Assembly (NCBI RefSeq): GCF_001425905.1
Contig: NZ_LMDY01000013.1
Span: 440,177-504,176, forward strand
Direction: 5' to 3'
Origin: Methylibium sp. Root1272
GTDB taxonomy: Bacteria; Pseudomonadota; Gammaproteobacteria; Burkholderiales; Burkholderiaceae_C
Length of the DNA stretch: 64,000 nucleotides
Positions 53,313-63,256 of the stretch are shown here, piece after piece (the first letter of the stretch is position 1; every line of letters begins with the position of its first letter). The position numbers were made by a program, and so were the translations under genes. The notes under the pieces are model-generated. The model saw only the letters and a list, made by a program, of their open reading frames with translations, did not search any database and had not been told where the DNA came from.

Positions 53313-56300
53313 ATGCCAGATCCCGCAACGGCTCCGCAAGAGCCCCGGCCGCTGGCCGACACCGAGCGCGTGCTGCTGCAGCGCCGCCGCGTGCTGGCCG
53401 GCGTGCCGGACGACGCGCCGACCGTCGGGCTCGCGCTGTCGGGCGGCGGCGTGCGCAGCGCGACCTTCGGCCTCGGCCTGCTGCGCGGCCTGGCGCAGCG
53501 CGGTCAGCTGCCGCGCGTCGACTATCTGTCCACGGTGTCCGGCGGGGGCTACATCGGCGCGATGTTCGGCCGGCTGGTGGCGATGGTCGGCATCGCGCGC
53601 GCCCAGGCGCTGCTGAGCGCCAACGACTCGCCGGTGCTGGCCTGGCTGCGCCGCAACGGCCGCTACCTCACGCCGTCGGGCTCGCGCGACATCGGCATCG
53701 CGGTGGTGACCTACCTGCGCGCCTTCCTCGCGATCCACGGCGAGTTCGTGGCGGTGAGCCTGCCATTCGCGCTGCTGGTGATCGGCCCGCACCTGTGGCA
53801 CACCGTCAGCACGCTGTCGGCCGGCAGCGACGGCGCCGCGAGCGCGACCGCATGGCGGCCCTGGGGCACGCTGTGGTGGCCGCTCGCCGCGGCGTGGTGG
53901 GCGGCCACCGCGCCCGGCCTGATGACCGGCTACTGGGTCGCGCGCGAGAGCGCCGACCCCGGCGAGAAGCGCGTGCCGGTGCCGTGGCGCGACATCGTCT
54001 TCGTGCTGCTGCTGTGCGCGGTGGTCGCACTGATGTGGCTGGTGGCCCGCCCGCCCCTGCCGGGGTTGACGGCGTCGCTGAAGGCCTCGGTGCTGGCGCT
54101 GCTGGCGTTCTCTTCCTGTGCCGCGGGTCTGGCCTGGGCTCACGTGCGGCTGGTCACGACGCGCGAGACGCGCTCGCTGGCGGTGGCGCGGCTGCGCCAC
54201 CGCTATACCTTCACGCTGCGGATCGTCACGCTGGCGGCCGCGGGCGGCTTGCTGCTCGGTGCGCTCGACCTGCTGAGCTGGTGGCTGCTGGTCGAGATCC
54301 AGAGCGGCGAGCGCTGGGTGCTCGGCGGCATCGGACTCGGCGGCCTGGTCGTGCTGGTGCTGCGCAGCTTCGCGCAACCGCTGTTGCAGCTGTCGCAGCG
54401 CACGCAGCCGGGCTCGGTCAGCGCGATCGGGCCGAAGCTGCTGAACGCCGCCGGGCTGTTCGGCGTCGCCGCGCTGCTGACGGCCTGGGTGGTGGGCGTG
54501 CAGTGGCTGGTGTTCACGCCGGCGCCGGTGGGCGGCTTCGACCAGCTCACGCCGGGCGCGCGCGCCGCCTGCCTGCTGGGCCTCAGCATCGTGTGGCTGC
54601 TGCTGACAGCCGGCAACGCGCCGATGGCCAATGCCTCGTCTCTGCACAGCTTCTACCGCGCCCGGCTCACGCGCGCCTACCTGGCGGTCGGCAACCCCGA
54701 TCGCAAGCTGGCCGATCCCGCGCCCGACGGCGTCTACGACGTGACCACCGTGGTGGCCGGCGACGACACCGGCCTGCGCAGCTACCAGCCCGAGCTCGCC
54801 GGCGGCCCCATCCACCTGATCAACGCCTGCCTGAACCAGACCCGCGACGATGCCTCGGGGCTCTACAACGCCGACCGCAAGGGCACGCTGGTCACTGCCA
54901 GCGCGCGCGGCTTCGAGATCGGCGCGCGCGGCTGGTCGCCGATGCGCGAGGACAGCGACGCGGGCACGCTGGGCCGCTGGATCGCCGTGTCCGGCGCGGC
55001 CGCCGCACCGGGCGCCGGCGCCTACACCTCGCGCGGCTGGGCGCTGATGCTGTACTTCCTGGGCGTGCGCCTGGGCCACTGGATGCGCACGCCGCTGCCA
55101 CCGCCGACGCTGACGCCGTTGCGTCGCTGGCTGTGGCGTTCGGCCATCAAGCCGGTGATGCTGTGGAGCGAGGGCACGGCCACCTTCTTCGGTTCGGCGC
55201 GGCCCTGGTGGTACCTGTCGGACGGCGGCCACTTCGAGAACACCGGCGTGTATGCGCTGCTCAAGCGCCGGGTCGACTTCATCGTCTGCGCCGACTGCGG
55301 CGCCGACAGGGACTACGACTTCGGCGACATCGAGAACCTGGTGCGCAAGGCGCGCATCGACCTCGGCGCGGAGATCGAGTTCTACACCCGCGAGGAAGCC
55401 GCGCGGCTGTTCACGCTGGCCGGCACCGAGCTCACGGTGCTGTCGCCCGAGGACATGGACGACAACCACTCGTCGCGCGGCGTGCTGCTCGCGCGCATCC
55501 GCTACCGCGTCGAGCCGGGCACCGGCGGGGCGGCGGCGCGGCACGAGGCCACGCTGCTCGTCATCAAGCCCAACCTGCACGACGCGCTCGACGTCGACCT
55601 GCTGGCGTATGCGCAACGCAAGGTGTCCTTCCCCCACGAGAGCACCGGCGACCAGGACTTCGACGAGGCCCAGTGGGAGAGCTACCACCGCCTCGGCGAG
55701 GACTTCGGCCGCCAGCTGCACGAGCCGTGGATGAGCCAGTTGCCGGGCTGGCGGCGCCGTGAACGCCATCCGCTCAGCGTCGCCGCGCGGCTGCGTGGCG
55801 GCCTCGTCAAGGACGTGCCCGAACAACTGCCGTGGTGGCGCCGCACCGCGCGCGCGACCGCCATCAGCGCGTCGATCGGCCTCGGTGCGGGCGGCACGCT
55901 GCTGCTGTCGCTGTGGCAGTTGCAGGAGCAGATCAACACCAACCGCAACAACGAGCGCACGGAAGTGCGGCGCCTGTTCACCGAGGTGTCGAACGAGCTC
56001 AAGACGCTGGACGGCAGCTGTCCCAGGCTGGCCGACCACGCTGCTACGCAGTTGCTGCTGCTGTTCGACCTGCGCGACAGCCCGGCGCTGCTGCCGATCG
56101 AGCGCGACGGCGTGAAGGCCCTGCTCGGCCGCGTGCGCGACGAATGCGCCAGGCCGGTGCAGGCGGGCGCCGAGTGCGCGGCGGCAGCCGAGCGCGCGCA
56201 GAACGGCGTGTGCGCGACGATCAACAAGCAGAACGTCGGTGACCGCGCGCTCAGCTACTGGGCCCCGGTGCCGGCCGGCCGCAGTCTGGCGCAGCTGGTG

Positions 56301-56858
56301 GCCGACTGGCGCACCGGCGGTGCCTCGGCTTCAGGCACGGACACTGGCGACCCCGGCGCGCTGCCAGCGCCCGGGCCGTCCGTCACGCCGGGGCCCGACG
56401 CGGCCGGGGGGCCGGTCGTGACGGCGGCCGACCCGGACCCCGGCCTGCCGGGCGCCTGCAGCGCGTCCGACGGCCGGCCGCTGCAGCTCTACACCCAGGT
56501 CTACGACGAGGATTCGCGCCAGCAGGCTCGCACGCTGCGGCGCGAGCTGCAGGCGGCGACGGGCGATGGCCTGCAGGTCGCGCCGGTCGAGAACGTGGTG
56601 CGCTCGGCCGCGCTGCGCGGCACGCGCCGGCCGGTGCCCTGGCCCCAGCCCACCTTCGTGCTGCACGACCGCCGCGAGCGACCCTGCGCCGAGGCGCTGC
56701 TGCCGCTGATCGCACGCGCCTGGACAGTGCCCGGCGCCCCGCCGGTCGAGGTGTGGATCCGCCAGCTGCCGGCCGATCAAGTGCGGCAGGAGCGCGTGCT
56801 GGAGCTGTGGTTGCCGGCGCGCGTGGACGCGGCGAACCGCAACGCCGAGTTCTGGTGA
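53313..56858 (+). CDS. Giant membrane patatin-like protein
   Basis: This protein has 1181 residues from ATG 53313, with GGGAG 9 bp before; a longer frame would run through the REP repeats. N-terminus: oxyanion loop SGGGVRSATFG (43-53) and nucleophile Ser76 in STVSGGGYIG. Then roughly eight membrane helices (about 140-440), a soluble part with the catalytic Asp637 in LSDGGHFENTGVY, another membrane helix near 855-875, and a C-terminal SPOR/LytR_C-like domain (YTQVYDEDSRQQARTLRREL, about 1060-1170). The catalytic residues of a patatin fold are thus separated by over 500 residues. Substrate and role are unknown; predicted lipid hydrolase at the inner membrane. Confidence 0.8.
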   Translation: MPDPATAPQEPRPLADTERVLLQRRRVLAGVPDDAPTVGLALSGGGVRSATFGLGLLRGLAQRGQLPRVDYLSTVSGGGYIGAMFGRLVAMVGIARAQALLSANDSPVLAWLRRNGRYLTPSGSRDIGIAVVTYLRAFLAIHGEFVAVSLPFALLVIGPHLWHTVSTLSAGSDGAASATAWRPWGTLWWPLAAAWWAATAPGLMTGYWVARESADPGEKRVPVPWRDIVFVLLLCAVVALMWLVARPPLPGLTASLKASVLALLAFSSCAAGLAWAHVRLVTTRETRSLAVARLRHRYTFTLRIVTLAAAGGLLLGALDLLSWWLLVEIQSGERWVLGGIGLGGLVVLVLRSFAQPLLQLSQRTQPGSVSAIGPKLLNAAGLFGVAALLTAWVVGVQWLVFTPAPVGGFDQLTPGARAACLLGLSIVWLLLTAGNAPMANASSLHSFYRARLTRAYLAVGNPDRKLADPAPDGVYDVTTVVAGDDTGLRSYQPELAGGPIHLINACLNQTRDDASGLYNADRKGTLVTASARGFEIGARGWSPMREDSDAGTLGRWIAVSGAAAAPGAGAYTSRGWALMLYFLGVRLGHWMRTPLPPPTLTPLRRWLWRSAIKPVMLWSEGTATFFGSARPWWYLSDGGHFENTGVYALLKRRVDFIVCADCGADRDYDFGDIENLVRKARIDLGAEIEFYTREEAARLFTLAGTELTVLSPEDMDDNHSSRGVLLARIRYRVEPGTGGAAARHEATLLVIKPNLHDALDVDLLAYAQRKVSFPHESTGDQDFDEAQWESYHRLGEDFGRQLHEPWMSQLPGWRRRERHPLSVAARLRGGLVKDVPEQLPWWRRTARATAISASIGLGAGGTLLLSLWQLQEQINTNRNNERTEVRRLFTEVSNELKTLDGSCPRLADHAATQLLLLFDLRDSPALLPIERDGVKALLGRVRDECARPVQAGAECAAAAERAQNGVCATINKQNVGDRALSYWAPVPAGRSLAQLVADWRTGGASASGTDTGDPGALPAPGPSVTPGPDAAGGPVVTAADPDPGLPGACSASDGRPLQLYTQVYDEDSRQQARTLRRELQAATGDGLQVAPVENVVRSAALRGTRRPVPWPQPTFVLHDRRERPCAEALLPLIARAWTVPGAPPVEVWIRQLPADQVRQERVLELWLPARVDAANRNAEFW

Positions 56859-56879
56859 GCGCCGGCCTCGCGCCGAGGC

Positions 56880-58892
56880 TCAGCGGCCGGCGTCCAGCAC
56901 CCGCAGGATCTCGCGCCCGTAGGCCTCGAGCTTCTTTGCCCCCACGCCGCTGATCTCGCCCAGCTCCCCCAGCGTGGCCGGCGCGCGGCGCGCCATCTCG
57001 GCCAGCGTGGCGTTCGAGAAGATGATGTAGGTGGGCAGGTTGTGCTCGCGCGCCACCTCGCCGCGCCAGGCGCGCAGTGCCTCGAAGCGGGCCTGCGCGG
57101 TGGCGTCCAGGTCGGCGGGCGCGCCGCTGCCCTTCGCGCCGCGGCCGGCGCTGCCGCCACCGCGCGCGATGCGGCCGCGCTTCGGCGTGTCGTTCGGCAC
57201 ACGCAGCAGCAACTGCACTTCGCCCTTGAGCACCGCGCGCGCGCCGTCGGTCAGCGCCAGCGTGTTGTATTCGCCCTCGGACACCACGTGGCCCAGCGCG
57301 ACCAGCTGGCGCAGCACGCCGCGCCATTGCTGCTCGGACAGGTCGGCACCGAGGCCGAAGGTCGACAGGCCGTCGTGGCCGTACTGCGCGACCTTGTCGG
57401 TGGCCTTGCCGCGCAGCACGTCGATCAGGTGGCCGGCGCCGAAGCTGCGCGGGCCGCGGCCGTGCTGCCCGAAGCGGTAGATGCAGGACAGCAGCTTGCG
57501 CGCCGCCTCGGTGGCGTCCCACACCGCCGGCGGGTTCAGGCAGTTGTCGCAGTTGCCGCAATGGACGGTCCCCACGCTCCCCTCGGTCGCTGCCTCCCGC
57601 GGGGGCGCTGCGCGGACCGGGAAACCCGGATCCGCTCCGGGCTCGCGATAGGCCTCGCCGAAATAATCGAGCAGTCGCACGCGGCGGCAGTCGTGCGCCT
57701 CGGCCAGCGCCAGCAGCGCGTCGAGCTTGCCGCGCTGCGCACGCTTGAACTCCTCGCCGGCCGGGCCGTCGTCGATCATGCGGCGCTGGTTCACCACGTC
57801 GGCCAGGCCGTAGGCCATCCAGGCTTCGGCGGGCTCGCCGTCGCGACCGGCACGACCGGTCTCCTGGTAGTAGCTCTCGATGTTCTTCGGCAGGTCGAGG
57901 TGGGCGACGAAGCGCACGTCGGGCTTGTCGATGCCCATGCCGAACGCGATGGTCGCGACCATCACGATGCCGTCCTCGCGCAGGAAGCGGTTCTGGTGCC
58001 GCTGCCGCACCGCGGCGTCGAGTCCGGCGTGGTAGGGCAGCGCAGTGATGCCCTCGGTCTCGAGCCAGGCCGCGGTCTCGTCGACCTTCTTGCGCGACTG
58101 GCAGTACACGATGCCGGCCTCGCTCTCGTGCTCGTCGCCGATGAAGCGCAGCAGCTGCTTGCGCGGCTCGTCCTTCTCGACCACCCGATAGCGGATGTTC
58201 GGCCGGTCGAAACTGCTGACGAACAGGCGCGCGTCCTCGAGCTGCAGGCGCGACACGATGTCGGCGCGGGTGTGCTCGTCGGCCGTGGCGGTGAGCGCGA
58301 TGCGCGGCACGTCGGCATAGCGCTCGTGCAGCACGTGGAGGCCCAGGTAGTCCTCGCGGAAGTCGTGGCCCCACTGGCTCACGCAGTGCGCCTCGTCGAT
58401 CGCGAACAGGCTCAGCAGGCCGCGCTCGTGCAGCGAATCCAGCTGCGCCAGCATGCGCGGCGTGGTCAGCCGCTCCGGTGCGGCATACAGCAGGACCAGG
58501 CGGCCGCTCATCATCTCGCGCTCGATGCGCTGCACGTCGGCGAGTTCGAGCGAGGAGTTCAGGAAGGCCGCATGCACGCCGGCCTCCTCGAGCGCGCCCA
58601 CCTGGTCGTGCATCAGCGCGATCAGCGGGCTCACCACCACCGTCACGCCGAGGCCGGCACGGTGGCGTGCGATGGCCGGCACCTGGTAGCACAGGCTCTT
58701 GCCGCCGCCGGTGGGCATCAGCACCAGCGCGTCGCCACCGGCGCTCACGTGGTCGACGATCTCGGCCTGGTGGCCGCGGAAGGCGGTGTAGCCGAACACC
58801 TCCTGCAGCACGTTCAGCGGGTCGGTGGCGGGCAGGGTCGGGTCGGATCGCGGCGGGGTCACGGGGCGGATGCTAGCGGAGCGCCCGCGCAT
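56880..58892 (-). CDS. recQ: ATP-dependent DNA helicase RecQ with insertion in zinc region
   Basis: This protein has 670 residues. Walker A PTGGGKS (60-66), DEAH ([16 protein letters not shown]), SF2 motifs [11 protein letters not shown] and [12 protein letters not shown], then zinc-binding [12 protein letters not shown]...CGNCDNC, RQC wing and C-terminal HRDC domain. Between GEA and CGNCDNC about 25 extra residues ([20 protein letters not shown] and on) are inserted relative to the compact family form; their DNA resembles the intergenic repeat found between gatA and gatB. All four zinc cysteines remain. RecQ unwinds DNA in recombination and fork repair. Confidence 0.96.
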   Translation of the reverse strand: MRGRSASIRPVTPPRSDPTLPATDPLNVLQEVFGYTAFRGHQAEIVDHVSAGGDALVLMPTGGGKSLCYQVPAIARHRAGLGVTVVVSPLIALMHDQVGALEEAGVHAAFLNSSLELADVQRIEREMMSGRLVLLYAAPERLTTPRMLAQLDSLHERGLLSLFAIDEAHCVSQWGHDFREDYLGLHVLHERYADVPRIALTATADEHTRADIVSRLQLEDARLFVSSFDRPNIRYRVVEKDEPRKQLLRFIGDEHESEAGIVYCQSRKKVDETAAWLETEGITALPYHAGLDAAVRQRHQNRFLREDGIVMVATIAFGMGIDKPDVRFVAHLDLPKNIESYYQETGRAGRDGEPAEAWMAYGLADVVNQRRMIDDGPAGEEFKRAQRGKLDALLALAEAHDCRRVRLLDYFGEAYREPGADPGFPVRAAPPREAATEGSVGTVHCGNCDNCLNPPAVWDATEAARKLLSCIYRFGQHGRGPRSFGAGHLIDVLRGKATDKVAQYGHDGLSTFGLGADLSEQQWRGVLRQLVALGHVVSEGEYNTLALTDGARAVLKGEVQLLLRVPNDTPKRGRIARGGGSAGRGAKGSGAPADLDATAQARFEALRAWRGEVAREHNLPTYIIFSNATLAEMARRAPATLGELGEISGVGAKKLEAYGREILRVLDAGR
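57573..57608. repeat. Repeat-like segment inside recQ
   Basis: The pattern CACGCTC, then TCGCTGCC, a C-run and GGGGGCGC is shared with the gatA-gatB repeat at about 31922-31954. Here it lies in frame in the recQ coding sequence, in the loop before the zinc cysteines. Confidence 0.5.
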
Positions 58893-58910
58893 CCCGCCCG
58901 GGCGCAGCGG

Positions 58911-60296
58911 TCAGGGCCGAGTGGGGGTCGAGTCCTGGAACGAAGTGGTGGTGGCGGGGCCCGGGTCCGGCGGCATCGTCGACGGCACGGCCGGCAGGCG
59001 CCGCAGCTGCAGCTCGGCCAGCTCGGCATACAGCGGCCGGCTCAGCAGCCGCGAGAGGCCGCTGGCGCCCAGCGCCGCGGCCATCAGGCTCAGCACCATC
59101 GCGTGGCCGTCGACCATCTCCATCACGATGATGAAGGCCGTGATCGGCGCCTGCGTCACGGCCGCCAGGAAGCCGGCCATGCCGATGGCGATCAGCGCCG
59201 CGCCGGCCGGCGAGCCGGTGAGCTGCGCGATGTCGGCGCCGATGCCCGCGCCGACCGACAGCGAGGGCGCGAAGATGCCGCCCGGCACGCCGCTCCACGC
59301 CGACAGCCAGGTGCTGATGAACTTGAGCAGCACGAACAGCACCGGCAGGCCGGCGTCGCCGTTCAGCAGGCCCTTGGTTTCGTCGTAGCCGCTGCCGTAG
59401 GTGAGCCCGCCGCTGACGATGCCGATCAGCGCCACCACGAAGCCGCAGCCGGCCGCGAAGCGCACCGGGTGGCGTCGCCGCAGCGCGCAGAAGCGATCGG
59501 GCGCGCCGACCACCGACACGATCAGCAATCGGGAGAACAGCCCGCCCAGCAGGCCCGCGCACAGCACCACCAGCAGGCCGGGCAGCAACAGGCCGCTGTC
59601 GAGCCGGCCGACGCGGATGACGCCGAAGTAGGTCGAGTTGCCGAAGGCCGAGACCGCCACCAGGCCGGCCAGCACGATGGCCGTGATGATGAGCCCGCTG
59701 TTGCGGTTCTCGATCTTGCGCGACAGCTCCTCGATCGCGAACACCACGCCGGCCAGTGGCGCGTTGAAGGCTGCCGCGATGCCGGCGGCGCCGCCGGCGA
59801 TCAGCAGGCCGTGGTCGGTGACGCTCGAGCGGGCCGGCAGCCAGCGCCTCGCATGCAGCATCACGCCGGCCGCCACCTGCACCGACGGGCCTTCGCGTCC
59901 GGCCGACAGCCCGGCCAGCAGGGCACCCGACGCCAGCACCAGCTTGGCCACGCTCAGCCGCAGCGACACGAACAGGCCGCGCTGCGACGGCGAGGTGCGC
60001 GTGTCCAGCGCTGCCAGTACCTGCGGGATCCCGGAACCCGCGGCGCCCGGCACCCAGCGCAGCGTGAACCACACCAGCGCCGCGGTGAGGGCCGGCATCC
60101 AGACCAGCGGCAGCAGCGGGTGCAGGCCGCGCAGGGCGCCGAAGCCCTCGAGCGCCAGCTCGCTCAGCATCGTGAAGCCGACCACCGCGAGCCCCGCCGC
60201 GACCGCGTACGCCAGGACCACGGCGCGATCGCGCCAGGAGCGCCAGTCGACCAGTTCCTGGCGAACGGCCTGGGTGAAGTCGGGTTGCTTCTTCAA
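58911..60296 (-). CDS. ClC-family chloride/proton antiporter
   Basis: From TTG 60296 the protein has 461 residues. Ion-selectivity motifs are GSGIPQ (87-92) and GREGPSVQ (133-140) with gating Glu135, followed by AFNAPLAGVVFAIEEL carrying the internal proton Glu190, and GVPGGIFAPSLSVGAGIG. The presence of both glutamates argues for a Cl-/H+ exchanger rather than a channel. No CBS domains follow. The C-terminus is Pro/Thr-rich. No strong ribosome site supports the TTG; a downstream start is possible. Convergent with nothing; its upstream region is shared with divergent ssb. Confidence 0.93.
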   Translation of the reverse strand: MKKQPDFTQAVRQELVDWRSWRDRAVVLAYAVAAGLAVVGFTMLSELALEGFGALRGLHPLLPLVWMPALTAALVWFTLRWVPGAAGSGIPQVLAALDTRTSPSQRGLFVSLRLSVAKLVLASGALLAGLSAGREGPSVQVAAGVMLHARRWLPARSSVTDHGLLIAGGAAGIAAAFNAPLAGVVFAIEELSRKIENRNSGLIITAIVLAGLVAVSAFGNSTYFGVIRVGRLDSGLLLPGLLVVLCAGLLGGLFSRLLIVSVVGAPDRFCALRRRHPVRFAAGCGFVVALIGIVSGGLTYGSGYDETKGLLNGDAGLPVLFVLLKFISTWLSAWSGVPGGIFAPSLSVGAGIGADIAQLTGSPAGAALIAIGMAGFLAAVTQAPITAFIIVMEMVDGHAMVLSLMAAALGASGLSRLLSRPLYAELAELQLRRLPAVPSTMPPDPGPATTTSFQDSTPTRP

Positions 60297-60484
60297 GAGT
60301 TCGGGACGGTGCGGCGGTGCGTGGGCGGCGGCCGCCCACGCACCGATGATGCCTGGGCCGGCTCATGCAAGAACCGGGCGCAGGGCCATCGGGGTGGCGG
60401 GCATAATCGTCGGCCGCCCCCGGATTCCCGGGCCGCGGACCCCTCCGAATCCCTTCTTTCTCCTTACTGCGCGGGAGCAGCGGC

Positions 60485-61006
60485 ATGGCCTCCATCAACA
60501 AAGTCATCCTGATCGGCAACCTGGGCCGCGACCCCGAGGTGCGCTACACGCCCAGCGGTTCGGCCGTGTGCAACATCAGCCTCGCGACCACCCGCAACTG
60601 GAAGAACAAGGACAGCGGCGACAAGGTCGAGGAGACCGAGTGGCACCGCGTGGTGTTCTACGACCGCCTGGCCGAGATCGCCGGCGAGTACCTGAAGAAG
60701 GGCCGCCCGGTCTACGTCGAAGGCCGGCTGAAGACCCGCAAGTGGCAGGACAAGGACGGCGTCGAGAAGTACACCACCGAGATCATTGCCGAGCAGATGC
60801 AGTTGCTCGGGGGCCGTGAAGGCATGGGTGGCGGCGACGACGGCGGTGGTGGCGGCTATTCCCGCGGCGACGAAGGCGGCGGCGAGGCCCCGCAGCGCGC
60901 GGCGCGCCCACCTCAGCGCCCTGCGGCCTCGCGCCAGGCGCCTGCCGCGGCGCCGCAGAAGTCGGCCACCGGCTTCGACGACATGGACGACGACATCCCG
61001 TTCTGA
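60485..61006 (+). CDS. ssb: Single-stranded DNA-binding protein
   Basis: This protein has 173 residues. The OB fold (about 1-110) opens [23 protein letters not shown] and contains [22 protein letters not shown] flexible Gly/Asp-rich then Pro/Ala-rich linker leads to the conserved acidic tip DDDIPF that docks repair and replication partners. It coats single-stranded DNA as a tetramer. A strong terminator follows. Confidence 0.98.
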   Translation: MASINKVILIGNLGRDPEVRYTPSGSAVCNISLATTRNWKNKDSGDKVEETEWHRVVFYDRLAEIAGEYLKKGRPVYVEGRLKTRKWQDKDGVEKYTTEIIAEQMQLLGGREGMGGGDDGGGGGYSRGDEGGGEAPQRAARPPQRPAASRQAPAAAPQKSATGFDDMDDDIPF

Positions 61007-61029
61007 CGCGTCCCGAGGCGTCGTCAAGC

Positions 61030-61062
61030 AGGGCCTGCAACCCGAGGTTGCCGGCCCTTTTT
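61030..61062 (+). terminator. Rho-independent terminator after ssb
   Basis: AGGGCCTGCAACC (61030-61042), CGA loop, GGTTGCCGGCCCT (61046-61058; one mismatch) and TTTT. Located 23 bp past the stop codon. Confidence 0.92.
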
Positions 61063-61120
61063 CAATGCGGCCGCGCGCGGCCGTATCCCCACGGTATTCG
61101 GCAACGGCAGGAGAGCAGGC

Positions 61121-62941
61121 ATGGCGGTCGAGGCGGCAGGCAACGAACAACTGGTCCGTGTGGTGGTGCTGCTGGCCGCCGGCGTGGTGGCCGTGCCGCT
61201 GTTCAAGCGCCTCGGGCTCGGCTCGGTGCTCGGCTACCTGGCCGCCGGGCTGGCGATCGGGCCGTTCGGCCTGGGGCTGATCGCCGACGCGCAGACGATC
61301 CTGCACGTGGCCGAGCTCGGTGTCGTGATGTTCCTGTTCGTGATCGGGCTGGAGATGCAGCCCAAGCGCCTGTGGAGCCTGCGCCACGAGATCTTCGGCC
61401 TGGGCCTGGCGCAGGTGCTGGCGTGCGGCGCGCTGCTCACCGGCGTCGGCATGCTCGCGGGGCTGTCTGCCGCCGTGGCCTTCGTGGCCGCGATGGGCTT
61501 CGTGATGACCTCCACCGCCACGGTCATGCTGATCCTCGACGAGCGCGGCGAAACGGCCACCTCGCGCGGCCAGCGCGTGGTCTCCATCCTGCTGCTCGAG
61601 GACCTGGCGATCGTGCCGCTGCTGGCCATCGTGGCCTTCCTCGCGCCGGCGCAGGCCGACGTCGACAGTTCCATCTGGCGGGCGCTGCTGCTGGCGCTGG
61701 TGGCGGTGGGCAGCGTCACGATCGCGGGGCGCTGGCTGCTGAACCCGATGTTCCGGCTGCTGGCGGCGGCGCGTGCGCGGGAGGTCATGACCGCCGCCGC
61801 GCTGCTGGTGGTGCTGGGCGCCGCGCTGCTGATGCAGTTCGGCGGCCTGTCGATGGCGATGGGCGCCTTCCTCGCCGGCGTGATGCTGTCGGAATCGAGC
61901 TTCCGGCACCAGCTGGAGGCCGACATCGAGCCGTTCCGCGGCATCCTGCTCGGCCTGTTCTTCCTGAGCGTCGGCATGTCGCTCGACCTCACGGTGTTCG
62001 CCAGCCACTGGCCCCAGGTGCTGGGCGGCGTGGTGGTGTTCATGCTGGTGAAGGCGGCCGGCATCTACGCCGTCGCTCGTGTGCTGGGCGCGCCGCACGG
62101 CGATGCGCTCCACCGCATGGTGCTGATGGCCCAGGGCGGCGAGTTCGCGTTCGTGCTGTACTCGGCCGGCGTCAGCGCCGGGCTGCTGGAGGGCCCGATG
62201 CATGCGGTACTCACCGCGATCGTGATCCTGTCGATGGCCCTGACGCCGCTGGCGGTCGGTGCGCTGCGCTGGATGCTGCCGCGCGGCGCCGCGTCGCTCG
62301 AGGGCGTGGACCGGGCCGACGGCCTCAGCGGCAGCGTGCTGATGATCGGCTTCGGCCGCTTCGGCCAGGTCGCCAGCCAGGCCCTGCTGGCGCGCGGGGT
62401 CGACGTGGCGATCATCGACTCGGACACCGAGATGATCCAGAGCGCCGACGGCTTCGGCTTCAAGGTGTACTACGGTGACGGCACACGGCTCGACGTGCTG
62501 CACGCCTCCGGCGCCGCCACGGCCGAGGCGATCGCCGTCTGCGTGGACGACAAGGCTGCGGCGCTGAAGATCGTCGAGCTGGTGAAGCATTCGTTCCCGC
62601 AGGCCCGCCTGCTGGTGCGCTCCTTCGATCGCGAGCATGCGCTGAAGCTCATCGCCGCGGGCGTGGACTACCAGGTGCGCGAGACCTTCGAGTCGGCCAG
62701 CGCATTCGGCGAGGCCGCACTGCGGGCCCTCGGCGCCTCGCCCGACGAGGCCGCGCAGGTGGCCGCCGAGGTGCGCCGCCGCGATGGCGAGCGCTTGCAG
62801 ATCCAGATCACCGGTGGCCTGCGGGCAGGGGTGGGAATGATGCACAGCAACCGCATGAAGCCCACGCCGCTCACCAAGCCGTCGCGCGCCGGCCAGCCGC
62901 TGAGCGACGAGACGGCGTCGGTCACGGCCAACGCGCCTTAG
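61121..62941 (+). CDS. CPA2-type potassium/proton antiporter (KefB/KefC-like)
   Basis: The 606-residue protein has about 12-13 membrane helices (1-390) with LGYLAAGLAIGPFGLGLI, ELGVVMFLFVIGLEMQPKRLW and MGAFLAGVMLSES, and then a cytoplasmic RCK/TrkA-N domain (about 404-520) with Rossmann VLMIGFGRFGQVASQALLARG and acidic DSDTEMI. It exchanges K+ (or Na+) for H+; Kef systems protect from electrophiles. The glutathione-binding residues cannot be verified by eye. The TAG stop at 62939-62941 forms part of a GGGCCTGT repeat end. Confidence 0.92.
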   Translation: MAVEAAGNEQLVRVVVLLAAGVVAVPLFKRLGLGSVLGYLAAGLAIGPFGLGLIADAQTILHVAELGVVMFLFVIGLEMQPKRLWSLRHEIFGLGLAQVLACGALLTGVGMLAGLSAAVAFVAAMGFVMTSTATVMLILDERGETATSRGQRVVSILLLEDLAIVPLLAIVAFLAPAQADVDSSIWRALLLALVAVGSVTIAGRWLLNPMFRLLAAARAREVMTAAALLVVLGAALLMQFGGLSMAMGAFLAGVMLSESSFRHQLEADIEPFRGILLGLFFLSVGMSLDLTVFASHWPQVLGGVVVFMLVKAAGIYAVARVLGAPHGDALHRMVLMAQGGEFAFVLYSAGVSAGLLEGPMHAVLTAIVILSMALTPLAVGALRWMLPRGAASLEGVDRADGLSGSVLMIGFGRFGQVASQALLARGVDVAIIDSDTEMIQSADGFGFKVYYGDGTRLDVLHASGAATAEAIAVCVDDKAAALKIVELVKHSFPQARLLVRSFDREHALKLIAAGVDYQVRETFESASAFGEAALRALGASPDEAAQVAAEVRRRDGERLQIQITGGLRAGVGMMHSNRMKPTPLTKPSRAGQPLSDETASVTANAP

Positions 62942-63256
62942 GGCCTGTCGACGCCACCCCTCGGCGCGCTTATGCGCCGGGCCGCTATCGACCACCGGAA
63001 AGCTTCGTTGGCCGCTGCGGCGAGTCTCCCTATCGTGCGGGCACTGCATCCCCGCACGGAGCCGCCTTGTCACTCTTCCGCTGTCCGGCCTGAACCTCTT
63101 CCCCGATCGCGACCCCTTTGACGCGGGGGCGGTTGCAGGCTGCGTCTCCTTCGCTTGTCTCCGCTTTTCTGGCCTGGTTCATCGGCCGCCCCCGTCCTTT
63201 CTTTCCTCGTTGATGCGCGCGACGACGTTCGCCGCGCCCACGAACTGGAGTTCCCC
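62942..63256. other. Non-coding region before the SsuA-like gene
   Basis: It starts with a GGGCCTGTCGACGCCACC end resembling that of the 48769-49036 element. A short hairpin CGGCGC-GCTTAT-GCGCCG (62962-62979) and a better one, CGTGCGGG / CCCGCACG (63034-63041 and 63051-63058), follow. I see no coding frame, tRNA or clear promoter. GGAG at 63247 is the ribosome site of the next gene. Confidence 0.5.

Noticed and set aside
52683-56039. Over 1100-codon minus-strand frame opposite the giant patatin
   Set aside because: No domains, Gln/His/Arg-rich shadow composition; the plus strand carries the patatin motifs and ribosome site.
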